A model generated the notes under the pieces. That model made no database searches, was not told the DNA's origin, and saw only the letters and a list, made by a program, of their open reading frames with translations. Positions 34,752 to 45,800 of a DNA stretch of 64,000 nt are shown here, one piece after another. Position numbers and translations under genes: made by a program. The stretch's first letter is position 1. Each line of letters opens with the position of its first letter. The stretch spans positions 124,001 to 188,000 of the forward strand of contig JBBHKE010002148.1 of assembly GCA_037447655.1 (NCBI GenBank), read 5' to 3'. This DNA comes from Zygnema cylindricum (lineage: Eukaryota > Streptophyta > Zygnematophyceae > Zygnematales > Zygnemataceae).

Positions 34752-34928
34752 CACCGCTCATCGTTGTTATTGTTAATAAGTCGTTACTATTTATAGTCAA
34801 AAATCACAAATTAGAGTTAACAACGTTATTTGAAGACGTGGACTACAACGTGCCACCTCTCCTTGCATTTTATTAATTATAATTTCACATTAACATTAAA
34901 TCTTTAACGCTTATAACAATCAGCGATG
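34752..34928. mobile_element. TA-flanked MITE inside hAT element B
   Basis: Starts CACCGCTCATCGTTGTTATTG after TA (34750-34751) and ends ...ATAACAATCAGCGATG before TA (34929-34930). It is 177 bp. The interior 'gacgtggactacaacgtgccac' is the family block. Confidence 0.75.
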
Positions 34929-35242
34929 TAGTTTTGTATTTATTCGTGTACGGGCGGGTAGTTGATGGAAATCGAGTTTCGGTTAACTTTTGTTTTCATA
35001 AAACTCGTATCGTACAACGGTTAACAATTTCGGAGCTTGACATAACGCGTCGGATATCGGGGTGTTCAGATTTTGAAATATATTTTTTGTTTTTTTCTAA
35101 AATTTTGACTTTTGCGACCTCTACCGAGGAGAGGGTTCACAATTCGGTCCTTAGAAAAGTACAGGTGTACGGTTTTAACTTTAAAATATCACGAAAATTG
35201 TTGGCCCGATAATATCGTGTAATTTGTTCATTATATCTGAAT

Positions 35243-36580
35243 AAGAGGTGGCAAAAGTCAAAATTTTACATAATCAACCGACAGTTTTTTTTTTTCAAAA
35301 TCTGAGTAGCCGACGCCCGACCGGGTTATGTCACGCTCCAAGATTGTTAACCGTTAACCGACCGGCATTTACAAAAATAAAAGTTAACCCAAACTCGATA
35401 TCTCGCGACTAACCGTGCTGGCCAGTAACCGAAAAAGTACAAAATTAACTAATGTACGACCTATAAATAAGCAAATAATTACGATTTGTCGCTTTCTCTA
35501 AGATTTGCGAAATGAATAGTGTTTACTATCGTGTCAAATTTGTGATGCTTTCTCACGTTCCCTAAGATTTGCGAAATGAATAGTGTACTAGCGTGTTAGA
35601 TTTGCGACGCTTTGTCGCGTTCCCTAAGATTTGCAAAATAAATAGGGTTCATAAAGTACCGTGTCAGATTTTGCGACGCTAATCTTGATGTCACGTACTT
35701 CCACGGTACCAAAGAGTACAAAGTATTATGACGTTTTCACTACGCGGTTTGTAAATACGCATTATGTCAAACGTACAGTTTCACGTCATTATGACGTTTG
35801 CACTATGAGGTTTGTGAAAACGCAGTTACATCATAACAGCATGTATTAAATCATTTTTTGTACTTTTTTGTTAATACGGTAAAATTTTCCACGGTCAAAC
35901 ACCGATCGTAAGCCACACTATTGTTAACGTTGATTAAAAAAGTACCTTAAATAATGTAAAGAAAAATTTAGAGTTATTTACTCTTTATAAGGTTTTTGGA
36001 TCAAAATTCGTGGTGACGGAATTAGCGTTAATAACGCTAATTACGATTCGCGGTGTAGTGTTAATGGAAAATTATGATTAATGATACTATTTAATGCAAA
36101 GAGACGTGGCAGATTACAGTCCACGTCTTTAAATAACATTGTTGACTTTATTTTGTGATGTTAATGTTTATTCTCTCGCAAATCTAAAATTTTCGCTACA
36201 ATTTTTCAAACAGGTTTTCTTTCGACTACAATACTATGTTATGAGTTATGCCAAAAAGGTAAAGTTTTAATTATGAATGTTTACAAAAAAAAGTCTTAGT
36301 TTTCCACATAGAAAATCAATTAGCAAGAAACACATTGTGATGAGCAAAAGAATCAAAACATATTTTGTAGTATGAAATATATGAAAAATCAAATCACAAC
36401 CTTGTCCTATTTTCGACTCTATGATACAAATTCTCAACCTCAAACCTAAAAATTACACAAAATATATAAATCTAAATGTGGTATAAATACTTCGCTTTGG
36501 TAATTTGGTAAAAATGAACATTCCGGTTTAAGAAAGAAAAAAAGATAAACACTAGAAAATTTGTGAAAATACAATATATA
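35243..36580 (-). mobile_element. hAT element C, partial, interrupted by the assembly gap
   Basis: The terminus AAGAGGTGGCAAAAG at 35243 and subterminal 'cgacgcccgaccgggttatgtcacgctcc' match the other copies. From about 36060 the sequence matches element A interior (aatgtttattctctcgcaaatctaaaatt). Between them lie about two and a half copies of a roughly 65-bp unit ('gcgttccctaagatttgcgaaatgaatagtg', 35500-35680) and a TA-type MITE ending at 36055. The N gap truncates it. Confidence 0.6.
35900..36055. mobile_element. TA-type MITE in hAT element C
   Basis: Right end ...ATTACGATTCGCGGTG followed by TA at 36056-36057. Left end CACCGATCGTAAG at 35900 is preceded by AA rather than TA. Boundaries are moderately certain. 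Confidence 0.45.
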
Positions 36581-36590
36581 NNNNNNNNNN
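36581..36590. other. assembly gap (10 N)
   Basis: Ten ambiguous bases, probably a placeholder gap of unknown true length. It adjoins a (GGGAGA)n tract, a plausible cause of the assembly break. Confidence 0.95.
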
Positions 36591-36596
36591 CTACAA

Positions 36597-36665
36597 GGAG
36601 AGGGAGAGGGAGAGGGAGAGGGAGAGGGAGAGAGAGAGAGAGAGAGATAGTGAGAGAGAGAGAGA
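36597..36665. repeat. GA-rich microsatellite next to the gap
   Basis: gggaga and gagaga repeats continue for about 68 bp directly after the gap. Confidence 0.9.
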
Positions 36666-36774
36666 ACCTCATCACTTACCCTTCTGAATTTGGAACTTTC
36701 CGGGGAATTTTAAAGTTAACTGAAATTTAAAAAAAAAACCCAAAAGACAAAAAAACAAAATGTTTTTAACTCAC

Positions 36775-36845
36775 ATTTCTGAAATTCCCGTGTAAACATC
36801 TTGCGGTCGGGTGGCCGGAGTCATATTGACTTGCTGGGCGCCAAT
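36775..36845 (-). CDS. RPOT: RPOT exon 12
   Basis: 71 bp, acceptor gtacctcag, donor GTGAGT, ends in phase 2. Reads IGAQQVNMTPATRPQDVYT then GISEM, the GA-x-x-VN ... DVYxxI block that follows motif A. It is the last RPOT exon I can recognise. Confidence 0.88.
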
Positions 36846-39800
36846 CTGAGGTACAAAAAGAGGGAGAGCGTGAGAACGGGGGAGAGAGAGAGCTAGGGCG
36901 GAAAGGGAGAGAGATTTGCAAGTGCTAACCACCAATTAGAATGTTATATACAAACTTGTAATTTGACGATTCAATCAAACTACTCAATTCGAAACTACGT
37001 CAAGAAAAAATAAGCAAATGTAGGGTACTCTGTCTTTTCATTCTGAAGCAATTTTCACAGTTGATGGACAGAAAATAATATAATCCACACTTACTATTGT
37101 AAGGGGGGATTTCCTTACCAAATCTCGACCCAAAGCGGCATAATGTTGTAAGCCATTGCAAGAGCCGTCCTGTTTTTCTCAACCCCCAGGAAAAAAAAAA
37201 AAAAAACATTTCAAAAAAAATTGGTTTTGCTCTTTTTCTCATTGGTTTGGATCATTGACGAACAAGAATTCCTGTTTCTGTGAACGAAAAACATTTGTCA
37301 TTCAAACATTTGTTGTTCATGCCATAAACTTGGTTGTATTGTTTCAATATACTTGAAGTAATATGCAAACAACATTAACAATACCAAAGTACACTGTGAA
37401 TCACTATTAGCGGTGATAACACTAGTTCCATTCTGATTAATTTTAAACACCAAGCAGCGCTACCAATACTAATTTTTATAAATTACTATTTTTATTAAGC
37501 TATTTTCTTTTGCGGTTCACATTCGTCCTCGTCATTTGGACTGGAAATAAATCAACAACGCTCAGACATACTAATTAGTAGTGTTGTGTATCGGCAAAAA
37601 ATTATCGCGATAACACAGATACCGATAATTATCGGTTATCGAACGGTCAGAGGTCCCGATATATCGGTCCGAGACCATCAAATTCCTTATCGGCGATAAC
37701 TTTATAAAAATATAGTCCGCATACAATAGTACTTCATAATATACTGTATTATATTATTGACTTTATATAGCGTGGCATGCCACGTATAAGAATCTGTTCC
37801 ATATTCTGTTTAACTGAAGTATATTAGCACAGCACATAAACGTTGACAAATTTAAAACAATCGTTTATAGTTCTAAAACTATAGTACCGAAACGAAAAAA
37901 ATAAATTACATTGTAAATTTGTAAAATCAAACTTTTTCGAAAACCAGACGAACAGACGAACAGAGCAGACGAACAAATCTGTCAGACTGCCGCCATTTAC
38001 TGCCACCATCTTCTAAAAATTCAAAAGGACATTCTGGTAGGGTATGGGAGCGTGGAACCCAAGTAAAACCCCCTTAAATTAGAAATAATAAAGAAAATAT
38101 CGCGATTTTTTCCCGAAATCGGGAGGAAGGGGGTCTGTGGCGCGTCCGGGGAATAACCCGTACAGTTGAGTGTACGGGCCGTACATTTATCTGTACAGTT
38201 ATCGCCGATAGTTATCAACATCGGTGTTATCGCCGATAAACAACTGATAATCGGCGATAACACCGATGTGGATATATCGTGCCAATATAGCGATTATCGG
38301 CAACCCAAAAAAAGGCCCATATCGGTTATCGGCAAATCCTTTCCGATACACAACACTACTAATTAGTAATTATTTCTTAACAGTAACAGCAATTCACAGT
38401 GAACTACACTATACTCCTGTTTTACTATCGGTCTACTGTGTAAAACTATTTTAAATGCGTATGAAATTGTACAGCACACTCTTCTTTTTTGGGCGTTAAG
38501 GTTAACGGCATAATCGTTGACATAAAATTACATCATTTTATTTGCCCAACATTCATTTTTTGTACCGAATCTTACACGTGGATAAAACAACTGCAAAATC
38601 GCTGTTAAAAATGTGTATTGATCGGTACCTACTACGATCCAATTCTTTATTAGAGAATGATAAGTTCTGTCCATTTTAAAGATTAAATTCAATCGTTTAA
38701 AATCATAGAAACAGAAACCCACACACATTTAATTTGGTCATTCAATTATGCCCCTAAGTTTTGTCCTGCATAAAGAATACCGAGCGTATATGACGCATTT
38801 TACGTATTTGAACTAATATTCATTTTGTCTATTTCACACTTTTGAACGATGATTCACACGCACACATACACACAGACACCAAAAAAAACAATTTTGAAAA
38901 ATCAAACTCCATTACATACAAAACTCATTACATTTACAAATGCATTACGTTTACAAATCCTCACCTGGTGAACCGGTAAATACGAAAGAAACGTCTCCGG
39001 ATTTCCTGAAGCCACAGCATCTCTAATTTCCATGCAAGTTGCCAAACACTGGAAAGGATCTTCTGCGTGCATCCACCATCTTTTTCCCTCTAACGGTTTC
39101 TCCGCAGAATCAAAAATATTATTCATATTCTCGTCCGCGTACAAAACCCGATCTTCGAGAGAATATTTATCGACTCCTCCTCCCATCACATTCGCAAGTT
39201 GAATTTTTAACCACCAAAGTCCTCGGGAACCGAGAGGTTTTGGATCGGCAAATTCTAATAATCCTCGGACTGGATCCGACCCAAGATGGTTAAAATGAGG
39301 GTGCATAGGATAAGCTCTCCCTCGAAAATCGAGGTTGTGTGGATAGTAAAATCGAGTTTCGTCCCAAAAATCCTTCACAACCTGTTTTTCAATAGCATGT
39401 AAAACAAGAAAAGGAGAAAGATGAATATGCTCTCCCATTTTTACTTCCTTTTCTTTTTAATTTTTTTTTTCTTTTTATCTTTTTTTAACTATCATTCAGA
39501 GATTATTAGGATCCCTGAGAACTTGAGGATTTTTTAAGGTTTTCTAGGCGATTATGGTTTTTGGGGTTGGGGTTTTCAGGCTTTAGACAAAAGATAAGGA
39601 TTTTGTGCAAGTTATTTAAGAGCTATTAGGTTGTGAAAGTAGCTAAATTAACATGACGAAAAAGTAGTGTTGTGTATCGGCAGGGTTTTGCCGATAATCG
39701 ATATGTACCTTTTTTTGGCTTGCCGATAATCGATATATTGGCACGATATATCGACATTGGTGTTATCGCGATAAAAAACTGATAATATCGTAATATAGGT

Positions 39801-42800
39801 TTTTTATCGCGATAACACCGATACCGATAACTATCGGCGATAATTGTACGGTTCGTACCGTACGGCTGTACGGTTTATTCTGTCATACTGAACCGCGTAC
39901 ACAGATTACGGAACAGTTTGTTACACGTGACATACCACGCTATATACAGTAAAAACATTATAAAGTACTATTATATAGCGTACTATATTTTTTCTACTTA
40001 TCACCGATAAGGAATTTGTTGGTCTCAGAGCGACATAACGGGACCTCTGCCCGTTCGATAACTGATAACTATCGGTATCGGTGTTATCGCGATAAATTTC
40101 TTGCCGATACACAAAGCTACAAAAAAGTATAAAACAATAGCTGTAAAATTTTTGCTCTGGATAACAACAAATAAGGAGATGAACTTGGGCCAATCAAATT
40201 ATGACACGGCAAATTTGGTTCACGACATCATGAGTATTCTGCATCAGTTTTCTCTTTTTTTCAACATACAGTTTTTTACCATACTATTTTTATCGTATTT
40301 TGAACCACTATATTCACACTACACTAGAATAGTATTAGGATTTTTTAGCCCTAACAGTTCCCTTGACCGTTTGGAGATTGAAATAGATTGCCCTAGACTT
40401 CAGCAAAAAAAAAAAAAGGGAAGGAGGAGAAAAAAAAGGAAGAAAAAGGAAGAAAATAGGGGGTGTGAAGGAAAACAGAGAGGGAAAAGGAGAGATGACC
40501 GAGTGAAGGAACGAAGAGGGAGAGAACATGGGGAGGCCGACAAGAAGGGGAGAGAGAGCGGGGGAGGGAGAGATTCGACCTTAAGCTTCAATGTCATATC
40601 TGCCTCCATCGAGAATCGGTTACAATTGATCCTCTCCTTCTTTCGACGCTCCTTCACTATCGCCTTTAACTCTTCCGGACTCTCAGCTTTCAGTTTTGCG
40701 TACACTTCCTTGTCAAGAACTTTTACCTCATCCTGGAAAAAAAAAGAGTTAAAGAGTAAGAAAAAAAAGAAGGAAATCGAGTAAAACCATTTTACTTTAT
40801 CCTGGACAAAAAAGAGTAAGACAATAGAGTAAAGGAAAAAGGAGTGGATAAGAGTAAAGTAAGGACTTGCATTATACAAGGTAAAGGACCAAAAATTGTA
40901 TAAAAGCGCATGTCCCGTTGAAAGAAAAAACTGGAAAGACACAATTACTGTCACCATTCCAAAAAGGAAAAACAAAAAACAAACACAAACACACACACAC
41001 ACACACACGCACGCACGAATTTAGAACACTCGAATATGAAGACATACCCTTCCTCGTTGGGTTAACCCCGCGATCCCCCCTCCTTCCTCCCATAGTTTCA
41101 TAAGAACCGAAGCTACTCGTTTATTTATCCTCCATGGAGTTTGTCCCAAAACATCCAGAGCCTAAAATAGCAGGAAAAAAAAAGGGAGAAGAAAAAGGTC
41201 AGATCTGATAAAAACACATCAGATTGCAAACTATGTCAGTATTTTAGTAGACATTTTTTTGTTTTGGAGTTTTGGATTTTTGTTAAGTTTAGAGTTGAGG
41301 CATCACCACAGTGAACTGTGTATCACTACTAAACTGCCCATCGTTATCAGCATTAAGGATTTACTAGTGTAAATCCGAGATTACAACATATAATACTAAT
41401 TTAGTGCAAGGAGACGTGGCAGATTGTAGTCCACTCCCTTAATTTGTGTTGTTCACACTATTATATGATTTTCGGCCAAAAAAGTTCGCGACCGAATTGG
41501 TTTTATTAACTCTAATAGCGATGGACAGTGTAGTGTGATCCAGACTTAACTGCGATGAAGTTTCCTAGCACACAACTGTCAACTAGGGCCCAAATCTCAG
41601 AAAAAGGTTACATTTTTGAAATAAAATTTGTCAATTTCAATAAAAGGTCGCAGTAACCAAAAAAATTATAATGTTCTTCACAAACCGCGATCATGTAACC
41701 ATAAGAACAAAATAGCTGAACCAACGCTCAGCAATATTTTCTTTTGCCCGTTCATTTGAACGGACAGGCAATCAATAATGTGAACAAAATGAAAAGCAGT
41801 TTTATGTAAATTACGCTTATTTCTACATAGAATACTTGCAAATTTACATAGAGTACACATAAGTACATAAAAGTACATGTAACGCCTAAGTAAAGTATGT
41901 TTTAAATAAATAAAGTGTAACATAAAGTGCATATATATCATCAATAAAGTGCACATAAAGAACATTCAAAGTACAGTACTATTTGATACTTTAGTGTAAT
42001 TTAACATACCACAGCAAAAATTGAAATCGTTCCTTCTTCAAACATTTTAGCTTGCATCTGAAATAGGGAAATTTCATTCATCTGACCCGTTTGTTTATTT
42101 TATTTTGTAAATGTTTGAGCTTTCCTAAATAACATATGTTGAATTATCCAGAAAACAATAATTTAAAGTTCAAAAACCGTGTTGTTACAGTAACTTACTT
42201 CATATACACTACTGAGAGACTTTCCCGCCCTTTTCAAAGCTCGGTTTTGGTCTCTTGCACCGTGAGTCCTCATCATTGGCGATGGCAAAAGTAAATAACC
42301 TCCAGTGGAACGACTGAAGATCACGACATTCCAGAAAAGACAATACAAAAATGAAAAAGAAAAAATGATTGTCATCATGCCAGGTGGTCGTACAGTTATG
42401 TGAAAACAAAAAATAGAACACTCGTAAAATCAATTATAAGACATTATCCAGAGATGGTGGTTAAGAATTAGAAGTAAGAAATATTGTTCAAATGGAAGGC
42501 CATCCCTCAATAAAATGACCAGATCAGACCAGAAACACACCCATAGACAGAAAGAAACAAACCAGTAGACTGTCTGAGCTTTACAAAACGATAGCAGCGA
42601 CAAATTAAAATGTCCAAATTGTGTTTTGAGATACATCTGAAGTGGCTAACACCTAGCAAACTTCAAAACTGACTACAAAAAAAAAAAAAAAAAAGACCTT
42701 TCAAGTTCACTATTAGAAACAAATTTTCAATGATGAATTCAGTCTATGCACTAAATCTACAAATTAATAGTGTAGTGTATCGGGTTTTGGCCTATCGTGA

Positions 42801-45800
42801 TAAGTTCGATAATCAATATTACCGATTACCAATTACTGAACTGCAAAGGAGCATGATACACTGGCTGGTAATCAAATGCTCATCCCCGATGTATTTCTCA
42901 TGCATAATATGTATGGTGTACTCTATATACTATGTACTCGACTGAACATTTACCACTGCGATGAAACATAATCTATACTGTGGAATTAAATATAGGCACT
43001 ATAGTACTATAGCTAGTTCCATACAGCTGTAACATAGGCACAGATGAAACCTAGAACTCGTGGATGACATGCTCATCTACATAGCCTTTTTCTTTCCACG
43101 CTTTTAATAGTGAATGGTGTGATGAAGAAGATGAACAGAAATAGTTAACTTACCTAGTCCATCTTCTTGGTTTGACAATCATAGGCATATAGGGAAAAGC
43201 CGAGACAAAATTATCAGCCTGCTTGCAACCGGCACCCAAATTTTCCTTGTCAACACTAAATGCTTAAAAGTCCAAGGACACAAGTTTCTAGTGATTAACT
43301 TGTACACGCCCCTAATGAAACTGATCAAGTTCCCCAACAATAAAGAATGTGGAATTCGTGAAATAACACACATTCTACATGGTAAAATAAAAAATGTTAA
43401 AAAAATGCCTGAAAAATTAGAACCTTTCGCTGCTTCATTTGAAACAAGGACTGTGTTCCCAAAAAGGTTGTTTCTTGCATCCATTGATTAAAAGACATTA
43501 CAAACACAAGGAGCTAAAAAAATTCATCATCCTAACAACAGCTGCAATATAAGACACTAATAGTTAGAAAAAAAACAAATGCTGGATATTCACTCTCCAA
43601 ATGACCGAGACCGTCCATCATGAAATTCAACCTACAAAGGGATATACAGTAATGTACACTCTGGATTCCATTCCTCCTTCCATTCTTATTGTCCTTCAGT
43701 AGAATACATACTCACCGATTTGTCTATGAGGCTTTTAACTTCATCTGTACAACAAACTGCTCCATACCGTCGATTACGCCTGTTATAACTCTCCTCAGAT
43801 TCCGCCCTGCCCTCAAGAACGTCATTATTTGTCCAGACATTGTTATTCATCCAGACCCCAATACCATTTAATGACTCAAAATAACAACGCCAGAGTCAAA
43901 CAAAGAAATGTGTAGTTTGTCATGTAATGTGCTGAGGAGCTTCGGGCATGTCGACTACCAGGAAAAGCTTGATTAAAGTGCTCAAGCCTCAGTCTTCCAT
44001 CCTCATGAAGAACACTTTGCAACTATCAACACTTATTCTAAAGTGCAACACCATTGACCCTATTAGTGTTGAGATTTTTCAATGCTTCTCTAAGGGGTTT
44101 ACTTCGGTGCAGAGTTGCGACTTGCCATGGCTACAGCACCGTATAACAAATGTCAGAATTGTTCAACCAGAACTCCTATTATAAGATGAACCATTTGGAG
44201 ATTTAGATGGAAAATTGCTAAGATACTTCAGTAAATGATTAACACGTAATCTTACGATAAATGAGATAACTGCTGTTATGGTAACTCATGATATAAAATA
44301 GAAGGCTTTCAACTGATCCACTCCGACTGAAAATCCCACACTCTGTAGAGGGAGAACAAACGGCTGCCAAATCCAGTCTGTTTTCCTAAACTAATAAAAC
44401 CGAGATTCTTCTAAGCAAAGTCAGCTACGCTCCAGTACTTAGTGAAAACAATACTGATTATGAAGGGCGATATCTTGAGGCTATATAATATATATTAATT
44501 CTATTTATTGCTAAATGAAAGGTGGGAAAGAACGTCCACGACAGCCCTTTTTCACGTTATTTTCCCATCCACGGTATTAGACATGGCGTACATTAGTAAC
44601 AATCGGCTGAGAAAATTGTCTTTATGAGTTAAAATCTAAAATGTAAGATTTAAGGAAAAAAAGACACTTAAAAAACACCTTGAAATGGGAACTGCCACAT
44701 TTGTTAACAAGACATCCAAAACTTCCAATATTCAACCATGTGAAACGAACTTGAAAGAGCACCAAAGATACGAAAATTTAAAACGAAGGGCAAAAGGTTT
44801 TTCCCAAACCAAGAGTTAACTGTATTGGAACCAATCCAAACAATGTATACTGCATACGCTGACATTTAAATTTGGGAACATCTGATAAAAACAATACAAA
44901 GAAAAGTAAAAAAAGAAACAAAAGGCAGACTCTCTGGAGTCACTTACTGGATATAAACATGGTCGTGAACAAAAGCCGGTTTCCAACCTTCCGGTTTTGT
45001 TGAAGCTCCATCATCAGAAGTCTTCTCATCCCCAGAAACAGATGTCGGTTTAGCTTTTTCTTCCTTCGGAAAATCCTTTCGTTTTCTTCCTTTTGAAAGT
45101 AAGTGGTCTGGAACAGCCGCGTTATTTATGAGAAGTTCAAGAAGAACAGTTCCCACCTAAAAAAAGAAAAAAAAACAGCAAAAGATATATGGATGTAACT
45201 ACAGTATTAGAGTTGGTGGATTATTAGGTGCTACAGCAGATTTCGTATTAACTACACTAATTATGTTTTTCCACGAGGCTCATTGTGGGCCACTTAGCTT
45301 AATACTGTTATTAACACTAATTTGATTTGAAGTTAAAAAAGAGCACTTGAATCAGAGTTATTAACGCTGATAGCGACCAGAAGTGTACCGCAGGTGAAAC
45401 AAAATACCCGACTTACTAAAGATATTGAGAGCTTTCTCACCCCAAGGACACTTTTCGGTTGAGTACCTTCAGAAAGAATAACAATAAGAAATCTTTTATT
45501 TGGGGCACACATGGAAAAAAACCCTTTAATGACTAAGAAACTCACAGAAACTACTGTTTCTTCACTCCAGCTCTCCTCGTCTTTAGCAAATTGGGCCGCC
45601 CTCGCCTTATCTCGATCAAATAACATTCTTGCTTCCTCTTTCGTGGGAATTTCTCCTTTTTTCATCCACGTTGGAAAATAAGGTGTCCCACTCCCTACAC
45701 CAGATTCTGTTTTCCAAGATTCTGTTTTCCCATATTCTATTTTGTCTGTGTCTGCAAAAGCTTCCAAAACCTTCTTCTTCTTTTTGCGATTTTTTGAAGC

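Larger units (their letters stand above)
32132..35124 (+). mobile_element. hAT element B (degenerate, plus orientation)
   Basis: The right terminus ...GACTTTTGCGACCTCTA ends at 35124. The left terminus near 32132 is decayed, but the adjacent 'gaccgcccgtgtagaatctggaacg' matches the subterminal region of other copies. Internal sequence is homologous to element A in the opposite orientation. It carries a transposase fragment (33575-34129), a nested hAT-like MITE (32532-33329) and a TA-type MITE (34752-34928). The left boundary and target duplication are uncertain. Confidence 0.65.

Noticed and set aside
40101-40784. 227-codon plus ORF
   Set aside because: It runs across the end of a MITE, a purine tract and the antisense of RPOT exon 9. 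No conserved motif.
43948-44184. 78-codon plus ORF inside RPOT intron 3
   Set aside because: No family motif, antisense to the gene, and length within chance for this composition.
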